From positions 1 through 64,000 of the forward strand of contig NZ_AZES01000018.1 in assembly GCF_001434985.1 (NCBI RefSeq): 64,000 bases of DNA. The letters are read 5' to 3'. Positions 53,532 through 62,757 of the stretch are shown here, one piece after another. The notes beneath the pieces are model-generated. The model was not told the DNA's origin. It made no database searches and saw only the letters and a program-made list of their open reading frames with translations. The DNA is from Companilactobacillus paralimentarius DSM 13238 = JCM 10415 (GTDB lineage Bacteria > Bacillota > Bacilli > Lactobacillales > Lactobacillaceae). The translations under genes were made by a program, and so were the position numbers. How positions within the stretch are numbered: the stretch's first letter is position 1; each line of letters opens with the position of its first letter.

Positions 53532-54776
53532 TTAAATTTGATCCAATAGATTATGCATTTCTTCATTATCAGGATCTTGTTTCAAGTACAGTTGGATAGC
53601 TGGCTTGAGAACATCATTATTACCCGTACTACGAAGGATTTCAATTAAATCGGATAAGTAATCCAAGTTATCCTTAAAATCGTCGAGAACTAGTAAAATA
53701 TTCTCCTGAGCCTTCTTTACATCATCAGTTTCAAATTCTGACTTAGCTAGATTCCAAACTAATTTAGGATTGTTACTGATGTCACGGCCATTCAATAAAT
53801 CAAGGTTACTCTTAAATTGACCTTTAGTTACGTAATAATCACTCAGTTTAATTACCAAAGGCAATGGATTTTCTACTGTTTTAATTCCTTTTTCAAGTAT
53901 CTTGATTGCCCCTGTTGGATCTTCTGCAGTCCCAGCATCAAAAGCAATCTGATAAAGATTATCATCTAATTCATTCAGGTTCAGACCTAATTGTGCATAC
54001 TTAAAGGCATCAGAATTTTTCTTAATATTTAAATAATCCTCAGCCAGAATTGAATATGCTGTCGGATAATCACGATTTGTCTCCAATAATTTTTCCAAAA
54101 TACTGATGGATTTATTATAATTCTTAACTTGATTGTATAAAAAGCCCAATTGGAATTGAGCATCTTCATTTAATTCGATGGCATTCAAATCTTCATAAAC
54201 ATCAATAGCTTCCTCGTACTGACCATCCCCGGCAAGAGAACTAGCCTTACGTAGGACAATCGAAATACCAGAGTAATTCTTAATTCCCATATCCAGCAAC
54301 ATGTCATAATACGTCAAAGCTTTACTGAATTTGTTCTCGTCAAAGTAAACTTCGGCTAAAGCAAATTTGAAAACCTCTTCATCTGGAAACTCTCTGATAC
54401 CACTTAATAGTTTTTGCTCACTAACTTCATACAAACCTTGGGATTGATATATATCGGCTGAAACCAGCAAATTTTCGGCATAAGCTGACGAATCAGGTGT
54501 GATTTGAGAAATATAGCTTAAAGCTTGATCAGTATCTCCATCAGACACAGAAATCTCAGCTAACCGAGACAAAATTTGCCCTTCAGTTGGATACATCGTT
54601 AATAAATGGTCATAGACAGTCTTGGCCTGGAAAGATAAACCACGGCTCATCAAAGTCTCCGCTAGTGAAAATTGAGTTTGGTCATCATCTTGAGCAATTG
54701 ATTCTTGAATTAAAGCGTCGACTTTTGAAAAGTCACCATCATCAATTGTTTCTATAACTTCATCTGCTTTACTCAA
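53532..54776 (-). CDS. tetratricopeptide-repeat protein (YpiA-like)
   Basis: A 414-residue soluble protein made almost wholly of TPR helical pairs, for example VDALIQESIAQDD, AKTVYDHLLTMYPTEGQIL, FALAEVYFDENKFSKALTYYDML and FQLGFLYNQVKNYNKSISILEKLL. TPR arrays bind other proteins. Similar proteins lie beside hup in other lactobacilli and bacilli; their partner is unknown. It is acidic and lacks a membrane segment. Confidence 0.88.
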   Translation of the reverse strand: MSKADEVIETIDDGDFSKVDALIQESIAQDDDQTQFSLAETLMSRGLSFQAKTVYDHLLTMYPTEGQILSRLAEISVSDGDTDQALSYISQITPDSSAYAENLLVSADIYQSQGLYEVSEQKLLSGIREFPDEEVFKFALAEVYFDENKFSKALTYYDMLLDMGIKNYSGISIVLRKASSLAGDGQYEEAIDVYEDLNAIELNEDAQFQLGFLYNQVKNYNKSISILEKLLETNRDYPTAYSILAEDYLNIKKNSDAFKYAQLGLNLNELDDNLYQIAFDAGTAEDPTGAIKILEKGIKTVENPLPLVIKLSDYYVTKGQFKSNLDLLNGRDISNNPKLVWNLAKSEFETDDVKKAQENILLVLDDFKDNLDYLSDLIEILRSTGNNDVLKPAIQLYLKQDPDNEEMHNLLDQI

Positions 54777-54800
54777 ATTGTTACCTCCATATTTTTGCGT

Positions 54801-54825
54801 AAAAAAAGACGGTCTAATGACCGCC
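54801..54825 (-). terminator. terminator of hup
   Basis: GGCGGTC-ATTA-GACCGTC in the minus RNA with U7 after it. It is only 18 bases past the hup stop. Confidence 0.85.
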
Positions 54826-54842
54826 CCTAATTTAAAAAAGAA

Positions 54843-55118
54843 TTATTTAACTGAATCCTTCAAAGCCTTACCTGGCTTAAATGCAGGAACCTTGCTTGCA
54901 GGAATCTTAATTTCTTCGCCTGTTTGTGGGTTACGACCCTTACGAGCAGCACGTTGACGTACTTCGAAGTTACCAAAGCCGATCAATTGAACTTTGTTGC
55001 CTTCTGATAAGTTTTCTTGGATTGTTTCAAAGACTGCATCAACAGCTGAAGTTGCATCCTTCTTTGTCAAACCAGTTTTACTTGCTACACTATCGATAAG
55101 TTCAGCTTTATTTGCCAT
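54843..55118 (-). CDS. hup: DNA-binding protein HU
   Basis: A 91-residue histone-like protein that bends DNA as a dimer. [22 protein letters not shown], then [24 protein letters not shown] (the DNA-embracing arm) and [18 protein letters not shown] are classic HU. Length is standard. A good AGGTATTTTTAC region and separate terminator show it forms its own unit. Confidence 0.97.
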   Translation of the reverse strand: MANKAELIDSVASKTGLTKKDATSAVDAVFETIQENLSEGNKVQLIGFGNFEVRQRAARKGRNPQTGEEIKIPASKVPAFKPGKALKDSVK

Positions 55119-55306
55119 ATGTAAAAATACCTCCGAAATTTGTAAAAAATTTAGAACACATGAACTATTTGAATGCGTTCATTATTCTATTTACAAAACT
55201 ACCATAGGAATGTCGATGTGGCAAGCATTTAAGCCGTTTTTTACGATAATTTTCTTTAAATATAAATATATTTATAAAAGCGAGTAAAATAGCACCGTTT
55301 TAGGCC

Positions 55307-56620
55307 CTATTTACGTTTTCTAGGCAAAATCTTAATCGGTGTTCCTTCAAAGTCAAATGTGTCTCGTAATTGGTTTTTCAAGAAACGTTCGTATGAAAAA
55401 TGCAACAATTCATTATCATTGACAAAGACAACGAACGTTGGTGGTTGAATAGCCACTTGTGTCATGTAGTAAATACGTAATCTCTTACCATTAACTAATG
55501 GTGTTGGTGCAATTGAAGTAGCACGCAACAATAGATCATTCAGAACAGCTGATTGAATTCGACGGTGACGGTTATCGAAGACACGTGTCACTAGTTCTGG
55601 AATTTGGTCTAAACGTTGTCCCTTAATTGCTGAGGTAAAGAGAATTGGTGCGTAAGACAAGTATTGGAACTCAGCTCTAATTTGGTTTTCAAAGTCCTGC
55701 ATAGTATGGGTATCTTTCTTCAAAGCATCCCATTTATTGACAACGATGATAACACCTTTACCAGCATTATGAGCATAACCAGCTACACGTTTATCTTGTT
55801 CACGAATACCCTCTTCAGCGTTCAAAACAACACAAACAACATCAGACTTATCAATCGCACTCAACGCACGCAATACAGAGTATTTCTCTGTATTTTCATA
55901 GATCTTACCACGTTTTCTAATACCAGCAGTATCGATCATTGTAAAGTCTTTATCGAGCTTCTCATCATGATACTTAGTATCGACAGCATCACGTGTCGTT
56001 CCTTGCATATCGGAAACGATAACACGCTCATCGCCTAGAATAGCATTAACTAAAGATGACTTACCAACGTTCGGACGACCAATAAAACTAAACTTAATTG
56101 ATTCATCTTCTACATCTTTATCGTCATTAGGAAATGCTTTTACGATTTCATCCAACAAATCACCTAAACCAGTCCCTTGAGAACCAGAAATAGGATTAGG
56201 GTCGCCAAAGCCTAGTGAGTAAAAGTCATAAATATTTTCACGTTGTTCTGGATTATCAGCTTTATTAACTGCTAAGACAATCGGTTTCTTAGTTCGATAA
56301 AGGATTTTGGCAACATCCTCATCTTCTTTAGTAACACCGTTTTGTCCATTAACAATAAAGACAATAACATCAGCTTCATCAATCGCAATTTCAGCTTGAT
56401 TCTTGATTTGAACTGACATTTTTTCTCCACTCATTTCAATACCACCGGTATCAATTAAACGGAATTCTTTTCCAAGCCAACTAGCACGTGAATAAATACG
56501 ATCTCTAGTTACACCTGGTGTATCTTCAACAATAGATAATCTTTCATTAATTATTCTATTGAAAATAGTAGATTTACCAACATTGGGGCGCCCTACTAAC
56601 GCAACTACTGGAACAGACAT
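55307..56620 (-). CDS. der: ribosome biogenesis GTPase Der (EngA)
   Basis: A 437-residue protein with two GTPase domains in tandem and a KH-like C-terminal domain; needed for 50S assembly. First G domain: [13 protein letters not shown] (10-22), DTGGIE, NKAD; second: [14 protein letters not shown] (about 182), [13 protein letters not shown]. It follows cmk by 12 bases. The gene rpsA, often between cmk and der, is absent here. Confidence 0.97.
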   Translation of the reverse strand: MSVPVVALVGRPNVGKSTIFNRIINERLSIVEDTPGVTRDRIYSRASWLGKEFRLIDTGGIEMSGEKMSVQIKNQAEIAIDEADVIVFIVNGQNGVTKEDEDVAKILYRTKKPIVLAVNKADNPEQRENIYDFYSLGFGDPNPISGSQGTGLGDLLDEIVKAFPNDDKDVEDESIKFSFIGRPNVGKSSLVNAILGDERVIVSDMQGTTRDAVDTKYHDEKLDKDFTMIDTAGIRKRGKIYENTEKYSVLRALSAIDKSDVVCVVLNAEEGIREQDKRVAGYAHNAGKGVIIVVNKWDALKKDTHTMQDFENQIRAEFQYLSYAPILFTSAIKGQRLDQIPELVTRVFDNRHRRIQSAVLNDLLLRATSIAPTPLVNGKRLRIYYMTQVAIQPPTFVVFVNDNELLHFSYERFLKNQLRDTFDFEGTPIKILPRKRK

Positions 56621-56631
56621 AATCTGCCTCC

Positions 56632-57291
56632 CTACTTATGTTCATTAACAATTTCTGTAACTTTTTTAACAACTTCTTCAATGGTCATATCTGATGTATC
56701 AACTTCGATAGCGTCATCAGCCTTCTTCAATGGCGAAATCTCTCGATGTGAATCCTTGTAATCACGAGCAGCAATTTCATCTTGCAATTCTTTCAAAGGT
56801 GTATCGATGCCACGTTCAAGGTTTTCCTTATAACGTCTTTGCGCACGTACTTCTACACTAGCAATTAAGAAAATTTTTACTTCGGCATTAGGCAAAACAG
56901 TCGTTCCAATATCACGACCATCCATTACGATATTAATGTCGTTTGCCATGTCTCGTTGCATTTGAACTAATTCCGTTCTAACTTCCTTGATTGCTGAGAC
57001 TTGAGAAACGTTATTAGTTATCTCTTCTGTTCGAATAGCATCTGAAACGTCCTCATCATCTAAGTAAACGTGTTGACCATCTTCCTTATTAAGAAAATGG
57101 ATCTTATGTTCAGACATTAACTTCAAAATATTGAAAGTATCACCATACCCTACATTATTCTTTTTTGCAAGTAATGTTACTGTACGGTACATCGCACCAG
57201 TATCACAATAAACAAAATCTAAGTTTTTAGCAATTAATTTGGCAATAGTACTTTTACCAGCTGAAGCTGGTCCATCGATTGCAATTTGCAT
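56632..57291 (-). CDS. cmk: cytidylate kinase
   Basis: A 219-residue kinase that makes CDP/dCDP from CMP/dCMP. P-loop [14 protein letters not shown] (4-17), [32 protein letters not shown] and the C-terminal [11 protein letters not shown] are conserved. Length is standard. It precedes der in one transcript. Confidence 0.96.
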   Translation of the reverse strand: MQIAIDGPASAGKSTIAKLIAKNLDFVYCDTGAMYRTVTLLAKKNNVGYGDTFNILKLMSEHKIHFLNKEDGQHVYLDDEDVSDAIRTEEITNNVSQVSAIKEVRTELVQMQRDMANDINIVMDGRDIGTTVLPNAEVKIFLIASVEVRAQRRYKENLERGIDTPLKELQDEIAARDYKDSHREISPLKKADDAIEVDTSDMTIEEVVKKVTEIVNEHK

Positions 57292-57310
57292 TTACTTTTC
57301 TCTCCTTAAT

Positions 57311-57344
57311 AAAAGGGCCCAGACAAAATTGTCAGAGACCCTTA
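57311..57344 (-). terminator. terminator of the LysM gene
   Basis: AAGGGTCTCTGAC and GTCTGGGCCCTT pair in the minus RNA (with small mismatches), followed by UUUAUU. It starts 9 bases past the LysM gene stop and ends ahead of cmk. Confidence 0.7.
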
Positions 57345-57353
57345 ATTACTTAT

Positions 57354-58520
57354 CTATTTTACTCTTAATGTTGTACCTGGTGTCAATGTACCAACATTAC
57401 CATTCATACTCTTCAATTGAGCCGTTGTTAAATTGTTGTTGTAAGCAATTCTGAACCAGTTGTCACCGGCTTTAACTGTGTAATATGAAGTTCCACTATT
57501 GGCATTACTATTTGAAGTAGTGCTTGAAGTGTTAGAACCGTTGGAACTATCAGTACTATTTGATTGGTTAGCTTGTGATTGTGAATCCGAACTTGTTGTT
57601 GAATTAGCTGTATTGTTATCACTTGCTGTAGTATCACTACTATTTGAAGTAGTACTGTTGCCATCATTTGTAGCATTTGAGTTAGAACTATCATCATTCG
57701 TTGTAGCAGAGTTATTACTACTATTGTTGCTACTTGAAGAATTATTGCTGCTTGTTGACTTCTTAGTCGTTGTCTTCTTGGCAGCCTTTTTCTTAGGTGT
57801 AGCCTTTTTAGTAGATTTCTTCTTTTTCTTGGTTGACTTGTCTTTGTTCTCTACTGATTTAGCAGATTGGGTACTATCCAAGTCACCGCCACTGCTACCT
57901 TTAACAGCATTAATAACCACTGGTGTAAACATAATGATAATTAAAGCAATAACTAAAGTAACAACTAAAGTATGATTACCACGTTGTTTTTCTTTAGTTA
58001 CAGCACGTGACACATGTCCGTCATCATCAGTATCAGTGTCAAAACTGTTTTCCCAAGGCTTACTACTCTTCTTGGAATCATCTTCCGCCTCATCATCAAC
58101 TGAATCAGCTGGTTCAGATTGATCAGTTGCTTCAGATTCTACTGGTGCAGGTATTGGTGCTTCAGGAACAGACTGATCGTCTTCTGGTGCTGAGTCATAA
58201 TTATTATCGTCATAATTTGGTTCCGGATTATTATCCTGTTTTGCTTCGCTTAAATGATCTTGGCTTTCTTCAGATTGAAGATGGTCTACAGATTCCTGAT
58301 TCTCATTCATTGATGAGTCGTCAGTATTTTCTTCTACAGGTGCATCATTAGAAGTTTGATCGTCAGAAACCGCACTAGTAGGTGTAACCACATCACTTGT
58401 GCCATCACTAATTAGATGATATTTCTTCAAATCTTCGAGACTAACGGATCCTTCAAGTCCTTGTGTGGATTTAGGAACGCGAGAATCGCCAGACATATTG
58501 TTTTTATCCTTATCGGCCAT
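57354..58520 (-). CDS. single-pass membrane protein with C-terminal LysM domain
   Basis: A 388-residue protein. Residues 1-180 are acidic and cytoplasmic, rich in Asp, Glu, Ser and Gln; one membrane helix follows at about 183-206 (HTLVVTLVIALIIIMFTPVV); then a Lys/Thr-rich stretch (STKKKKKSTKKATPKKK) and about 100 residues made almost only of Ser, Asn, Thr, Asp; last a LysM domain (YYTVKAGDNWFRIAYNNNL to the end) that should bind peptidoglycan. Proteins of this shape next to cmk are known as YpbE-like. The Ser/Thr linker is a likely glycosylation target. Upstream of cmk on the same strand, with its own terminator. Confidence 0.85.
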   Translation of the reverse strand: MADKDKNNMSGDSRVPKSTQGLEGSVSLEDLKKYHLISDGTSDVVTPTSAVSDDQTSNDAPVEENTDDSSMNENQESVDHLQSEESQDHLSEAKQDNNPEPNYDDNNYDSAPEDDQSVPEAPIPAPVESEATDQSEPADSVDDEAEDDSKKSSKPWENSFDTDTDDDGHVSRAVTKEKQRGNHTLVVTLVIALIIIMFTPVVINAVKGSSGGDLDSTQSAKSVENKDKSTKKKKKSTKKATPKKKAAKKTTTKKSTSSNNSSSSNNSSNNSATTNDDSSNSNATNDGNSTTSNSSDTTASDNNTANSTTSSDSQSQANQSNSTDSSNGSNTSSTTSNSNANSGTSYYTVKAGDNWFRIAYNNNLTTAQLKSMNGNVGTLTPGTTLRVK

Positions 58521-58610
58521 TAAAAACCAACCTCCTAATTTCTATCTCTTAAAGCATATCATAAAAGTTTAAAATTTTTCTTTAAAGATTTATAAAATTC
58601 TGTTAGTTTC

Positions 58611-59162
58611 TCATTTTATTGAGAAATGCCCTTTGATACGTGGATAAACAATCATCGTAGCCGCTGAAATAATCAGTGCCTTGACAATATTAAATGGTAC
58701 CACACCTGTTGCCACATATTCGGCCAAACTCATATTTAGTTTCATTCCGATCACATTCATGTAAAGGGGCATCACAACAAAGTAGTTCAATAACGACATG
58801 ATAACCGTCATTACAACTGTTCCTGCTATCACTGCCATAACCTTTTTATCTTTCTTCCAGAAGTAATTGAAAGGTAATAATAAAGCAACCGAACCTACAA
58901 AAGCAGATCCGTTACCAATCAAACCAGCTACACCACTACCAGTGACAATTACGTGCACCATTGACTTTAGTAATGCAATCAAAACTCCACCTACGGGACC
59001 AAATGCAAAAGTTCCAATCAGCGTCACCACATCACTTAGATCAATCTTCAAGAAAGGTAACCAAAACAGAATTGGAAACTCGAAAAACATCAGAATTGTT
59101 CCCAGTGCTGCAAAAACAGCTACTCCTATTATTTCATGCATCTTATCTAAACTTTTCCCCAT
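58611..59162 (-). CDS. ribU: riboflavin ECF transporter, S component RibU
   Basis: A 183-residue membrane protein with about six helices that binds riboflavin and uses the shared ECF module for uptake. Visible are VAVFAALGTILMFFEFPI, LPFLKIDLSDVVTLIGTFAFGPVGG (the typical RibU block) and GNGSAFVGSVALL. The ATG at 59162 follows GGAGAGG; an upstream TTG at 59180 is inside that site. Control by the FMN riboswitch directly upstream confirms the substrate. Confidence 0.95.
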   Translation of the reverse strand: MGKSLDKMHEIIGVAVFAALGTILMFFEFPILFWLPFLKIDLSDVVTLIGTFAFGPVGGVLIALLKSMVHVIVTGSGVAGLIGNGSAFVGSVALLLPFNYFWKKDKKVMAVIAGTVVMTVIMSLLNYFVVMPLYMNVIGMKLNMSLAEYVATGVVPFNIVKALIISAATMIVYPRIKGHFSIK

Positions 59163-59192
59163 TAAAATCAACCTCTCCAATTGATTTCCAAA

Positions 59193-59228
59193 GAAAAAAG
59201 ACCTATTTTGGGCACACCAAAACAGACC
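59193..59228 (-). terminator. expression-platform terminator of the FMN riboswitch
   Basis: GGUCUGUUUUGG and CCAAAAUAGGUC pair over 12 positions in the minus RNA (some G-U), followed by U6. The upstream half can instead pair with AAAACAGA (59238-59245 region, AAAACAGA...UCUGUUUU), an anti-terminator, so FMN would favour termination. Confidence 0.8.
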
Positions 59229-59239
59229 TTAACCTTCTG

Positions 59240-59350
59240 TTTTCTTTCATCTAGACTTTACTATCGGTATTGGAATCTAACCAATTCAACCAGCAATGCT
59301 GGGTCGCGGACTATACCGCCGGTCGGGAATTTCACCCTGCCCTGAAAACC
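59240..59350 (-). ncRNA. FMN riboswitch (RFN element)
   Basis: The minus strand carries the conserved RFN core: CAGGGCAGGGTGAAATTCCC, GACCGGCGGTATAGTCCGCG, a variable stem and GATGAAAGAAAAC at the 3' end. These are diagnostic of FMN-sensing riboswitches. It lies 78 bases upstream of ribU with a terminator in between, so FMN should shut off riboflavin uptake. Confidence 0.95.
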
Positions 59351-59438
59351 AATTATTTAATTTTATACACTCAATATAGCAGAACGCCTGATATAAGGCA
59401 ACTGTGGAGTTTTTAATCTTTAAAACCATTTAATCAAA

Positions 59439-60164
59439 TTAACGATTATCTTGCTTCAATTGAGCAACTTCTTGTCTTGTCAAGTCACGGTACTTACCAG
59501 AAACTAAACCGTCTAGAGTTAAGAAACCATAGTTCTCACGAGCCAATTTCTCAACCTTATGACCAACAGCATCGAACATATTCTTAACTTGATGATTATG
59601 TCCTTCATGAATAGTTATCCTAACAATTGAAGAGTTTTTCTTCTTATCCTTAGACATAACTCTGACTTTCGCACGAGAAGTTGTGTAGTCCTTAAACTTA
59701 ATTCCAGACTCCAACTTTTTGATCTCTTCAGTCTCTAAAATACCTTCGATTTTAGCAATATAAGTCTTATCTACATGGTAGCGAGGGTGCATCAAATGAT
59801 TAGCAAATTCACCATCATTTGTTAATAGTAATAAACCTGAAGTATCGTAATCTAAACGACCAATTGGATAAACACGTTCCTGTACGTCTTCTTCCAATAA
59901 GTCAGTAACTACTTTTCTACCCTTATCATCCTTAACGGCTGAAATCACTCCACGAGGCTTATACATTAGAATGTAACGTTTCTTTTCTGTTTCTAGAGGC
60001 ATCCCGTCAACTTCGACTTTATCGCTGTGATCAACTTTGATACCCATTTCTGTAACTACTTTGTTATTTACTTTAACATGACCCTTGGCAATCAATTCTT
60101 CTGATTTACGTCTAGAAGCTACCCCAGCATCAGCCATGAATTTTTGTAATCTAACTTTCTCCAT
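59439..60164 (-). CDS. rluB: 23S rRNA pseudouridine synthase RluB
   Basis: A 241-residue RsuA-family pseudouridine synthase. An S4 RNA-binding domain (RLQKFMADAGVASRRKSEELI) is followed by the catalytic domain with PIGRLDYDTSGLLLLTNDGEF, where the Asp is catalytic, and HEGHNHQVKNMFDAVGH. Its start overlaps the end of scpB by 14 bases, as in the scpA-scpB-rluB order of many Firmicutes. Confidence 0.95.
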   Translation of the reverse strand: MEKVRLQKFMADAGVASRRKSEELIAKGHVKVNNKVVTEMGIKVDHSDKVEVDGMPLETEKKRYILMYKPRGVISAVKDDKGRKVVTDLLEEDVQERVYPIGRLDYDTSGLLLLTNDGEFANHLMHPRYHVDKTYIAKIEGILETEEIKKLESGIKFKDYTTSRAKVRVMSKDKKKNSSIVRITIHEGHNHQVKNMFDAVGHKVEKLARENYGFLTLDGLVSGKYRDLTRQEVAQLKQDNR

Positions 60165-60696
60165 TTATATCTCCTATATCGGAACTATCCTCAAAATTTT
60201 CTATTTTTGGTAATTCTTTTAAATTCTTGATTCCAAAATAATCGAAGAACTCATCAGTTACTACATAAAGATTAGGATGACCAGGAACATCTTTCTTCCC
60301 ATTTTCTTTAATTAATTTTCTCATCAATAAAGTATTTAAGCTTCCAGAACTCTGCACTCCACGAATCTCATCGATTTCAATTCTAGTGATTGGTTGACGA
60401 TAAGCTATAATCGACAAAACTTCGAGTGCTGCTTGACTCAACTTAGTAGCCAACCCAGTTTTAAAGTACTTGGTTAATAGTTCATTGAATTCATTTTTAG
60501 TAACCAATTTATAATTCGAATTAAATTCAACTAACTCGACCCCAGAATCGACGTCGGTCATTAATTTTACTTTTAACTCTTCAATATTCTGTCTTAAGGC
60601 TGCACTATCTATTTCTAAAAGTCCAGCGAGATCCTTTTCTTTAATACCTTGATCTCCGGCCACAAATAATAATGCCATTATTTTTGCTTGATACAC
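60151..60696 (-). CDS. scpB: segregation and condensation protein B
   Basis: A 181-residue winged-helix kleisin-associated subunit of the SMC-ScpAB condensin. Seen: KIMALLFVAGDQGIKEKDLAGLL, TKLSQAALEVLSIIAYRQPITRIEIDEIRGV (family signature) and GHPNLYVVTDEFFDYFGI. It lies 1 base after scpA, and overlaps rluB. Confidence 0.95.
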   Translation of the reverse strand: MYQAKIMALLFVAGDQGIKEKDLAGLLEIDSAALRQNIEELKVKLMTDVDSGVELVEFNSNYKLVTKNEFNELLTKYFKTGLATKLSQAALEVLSIIAYRQPITRIEIDEIRGVQSSGSLNTLLMRKLIKENGKKDVPGHPNLYVVTDEFFDYFGIKNLKELPKIENFEDSSDIGDINGES

Positions 60697-60697
60697 A

Positions 60698-61420
60698 TTA
60701 ATTCCTCAATTCAATAAATAGTTCACTTTGGAAACCATCTTGACTAACTGAAACCAATTGTTTACTGGCTAATTCCAAGATGGCCATAAAGTCTGTAACT
60801 ATTTCTTCGATATTATTATTTAATTTCAAAAGGGCTCTAAAAGTCATTTTTTTAGCCAATCTCAATTCGCCCATAATATTATTAGTTGCATCTTCAATCG
60901 ATAGAGTCTCATTTTCGATGGTTTCAGTCTCTGGTTGATGATTCTTCTGAGCACGTAACAATTCAGAATACGTTGCTGCTAAATCATCCAGAACAACCGA
61001 ACCAGGTTTTAAAAATTGATCTAATTGTTCTTTAGGTAAACTGACTTCCTTATCAAATTGTTGCTTTCTAACTTGTTCTTTTTCTTCAAAATAAGCTGCA
61101 ACTCGTTTGTATGTTTGATAAGTCAAAAGTTGAGAAACTAATTCATCACGCGGATCTTCTTGAATTTCATCTTCGATTTCATCCGGTGCCTGCGGCAACA
61201 ACATTTTACTTTTGATTGACATCAAAGTTGACGCCATAACCAAATAGTCTCCTGCAATGTCCAATTGTAAAACCTTCATACTTTTCAAATAATCAATATA
61301 TTGCTGCGTAATTTGTGCAATCGGAATATCATAAATATCGACTTTTGATTCTTTAATCAAATGCAATAATAAATCAATTGGACCTTCAAAATCAGTTAAA
61401 ACTAAATTCAATTTTTGCAT
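60698..61420 (-). CDS. scpA: segregation and condensation protein A
   Basis: A 240-residue kleisin that bridges the SMC heads in chromosome condensation. The N-terminal block LTDFEGPIDLLLHLIKESKVDIYDIPI is diagnostic; MSIKSKMLLPQAPDE follows, and the C-terminal winged helix ends at SELFIELRN. It overlaps the ribT-like gene by one base and is followed by scpB after 1 base. Confidence 0.95.
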   Translation of the reverse strand: MQKLNLVLTDFEGPIDLLLHLIKESKVDIYDIPIAQITQQYIDYLKSMKVLQLDIAGDYLVMASTLMSIKSKMLLPQAPDEIEDEIQEDPRDELVSQLLTYQTYKRVAAYFEEKEQVRKQQFDKEVSLPKEQLDQFLKPGSVVLDDLAATYSELLRAQKNHQPETETIENETLSIEDATNNIMGELRLAKKMTFRALLKLNNNIEEIVTDFMAILELASKQLVSVSQDGFQSELFIELRN

Positions 61421-61812
61421 TAGCTGTTTTCTTTTTCCTTCATATCTTTTTCTAACTTTTGTTTATTTTGACGCCACTGTTGAATTTGTTTACTCAAATT
61501 GAAATTCCCTAAAATTACTAAATTAGGAAATTTCTGTTGAATGTCATCAAAAATTTTAAAAACATTACTCTGTGAACGATATGAAGGATTCAATGAAACG
61601 TATTCGATAAAGACAGTATTATCCGAGAATGATAATGCCACAATACCTGAATAGTCTTCCATGTTGCTTTTCCAAAGATATAACTGACGGTTTTCATCTT
61701 CAGAATAAAGCTGTAATTCTTGCTCCAAATTGTTCAAATCCTTGAGGTCACTGATATAAGATAAAAAGCCCATAGCAATCTTCTTATTTTCATCACTATA
61801 TTTACTAAGCAT
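61420..61812 (-). CDS. ribT: RibT-like GNAT acetyltransferase
   Basis: A 130-residue protein similar to RibT of Bacillus: MGFLSYISDLKDLNNLEQELQLY, then RQLYLWKSNMEDYSGIVAL, and a GNAT-like region ISVN-type VSLNPSYRSQSNVFKIFDDI. RibT is a GNAT-fold protein of uncertain function named from its position. Here the acetyl-CoA-binding loop (usually R-x-x-G-x-G) reads RSQSNV, which may mean lost activity. It sits between xerD (14 bases) and scpA (1-base overlap). Confidence 0.8.
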   Translation of the reverse strand: MLSKYSDENKKIAMGFLSYISDLKDLNNLEQELQLYSEDENRQLYLWKSNMEDYSGIVALSFSDNTVFIEYVSLNPSYRSQSNVFKIFDDIQQKFPNLVILGNFNLSKQIQQWRQNKQKLEKDMKEKENS

Positions 61813-61826
61813 CCCTATCCCCCTAT

Positions 61827-62747
61827 CTAAGCTCTTGGAAAGGCCTTATTATAGACCTGCTTCATTCTTGTTTGATTAACATGCGTATAAATCTGTGTCG
61901 TTGAAATATCAGAGTGTCCTAATAGTTCTTGGACAACTCGAAGATCAGCTCCATTTTCCAATAAGTTGGTGGCAAATGAGTGTCGTAAAGTATGCGGCGT
62001 AACGTCCTTTTTAATTCCAACTTGAGCAATATACTTTTTGATCATACGCCAAATTGATTGACGAGTTAATTTCTTACCACGAAAGTTCAAAAAGACTTCT
62101 TTTTGTTGACCGTATTTAGCCACCAAATCTTTTCTAGTTTCTGCAAAATATTTTTTCAACCACTCAATAGCCGTATCGCCAATTGGCAATAGCCGTTCCT
62201 TATTTCCCTTACCTAAGGTCTTGATCAATCCCAAGTCCAAATGCAAATCATCCATACTCAGATTGACTAATTCACTGACACGTAAACCAGTCGCGTACAT
62301 CACCTCAAAAATAGTTCGATCCCTAATACCCAAGGGTGTGGAAACATCTGGCGACTCAATCAGCGAATTTACTTCATCCATCGACAATACTACTGGTAAG
62401 TGACTTCCCTTTTTGGGAGCATCTAGTTCATTCATCGGATTAGCGTGAATCTTATCAATAACTTCCATCCACTGATAGAAACGCCTCAACGAAGAAAACA
62501 TCCGCATCTGTGAAGTTTTGGATTTATTTTCTTTATCTTGACTAACAAAAAATTGTGTGACAACAAAATGATCTTCTGGATAAAATGGTATTCGCTTCTT
62601 TTCCAAAAAACTACTGAATTCCAATAAATCCTGTTGATATGAAACAATTGTATTCTGTGACAGTCCTCGATCCAAACGAAGGTAATGAGCATAGTCGGCA
62701 ATTGTATCAATCATCTTTTGATTCTTAATTGATAATTTCTCACTCAT
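61827..62747 (-). CDS. xerD: tyrosine recombinase XerD
   Basis: A 306-residue Xer recombinase, partner of XerC at dif. Catalytic residues: Arg in YATGLRVSELVNLS, Lys in LGKGNKERLLPIG, H-x-x-R in HTLRHSFATNLL, His in LGHSDISTTQIYTH with Tyr. I choose the ATG at 62747, behind AGAGGTAAC, over the one at 62792, because the extra residues overlap cvfB. XerD is assigned by position beside scpA. Confidence 0.94.
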   Translation of the reverse strand: MSEKLSIKNQKMIDTIADYAHYLRLDRGLSQNTIVSYQQDLLEFSSFLEKKRIPFYPEDHFVVTQFFVSQDKENKSKTSQMRMFSSLRRFYQWMEVIDKIHANPMNELDAPKKGSHLPVVLSMDEVNSLIESPDVSTPLGIRDRTIFEVMYATGLRVSELVNLSMDDLHLDLGLIKTLGKGNKERLLPIGDTAIEWLKKYFAETRKDLVAKYGQQKEVFLNFRGKKLTRQSIWRMIKKYIAQVGIKKDVTPHTLRHSFATNLLENGADLRVVQELLGHSDISTTQIYTHVNQTRMKQVYNKAFPRA

Positions 62748-62757
62748 ATTGTTACCT

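Noticed and set aside
57499-57975. Open frame of 158 codons on the plus strand, very rich in Leu and Val
   Set aside because: It is the antisense of the Ser/Asn/Thr-rich linker of the LysM protein; the repeated codons there give Leu/Val/Glu on the other strand. No ribosome binding site.
58007-58351. Gln/His-rich open frame of 114 codons on the plus strand
   Set aside because: Shadow of the acidic N-terminal domain of the LysM protein on the other strand.
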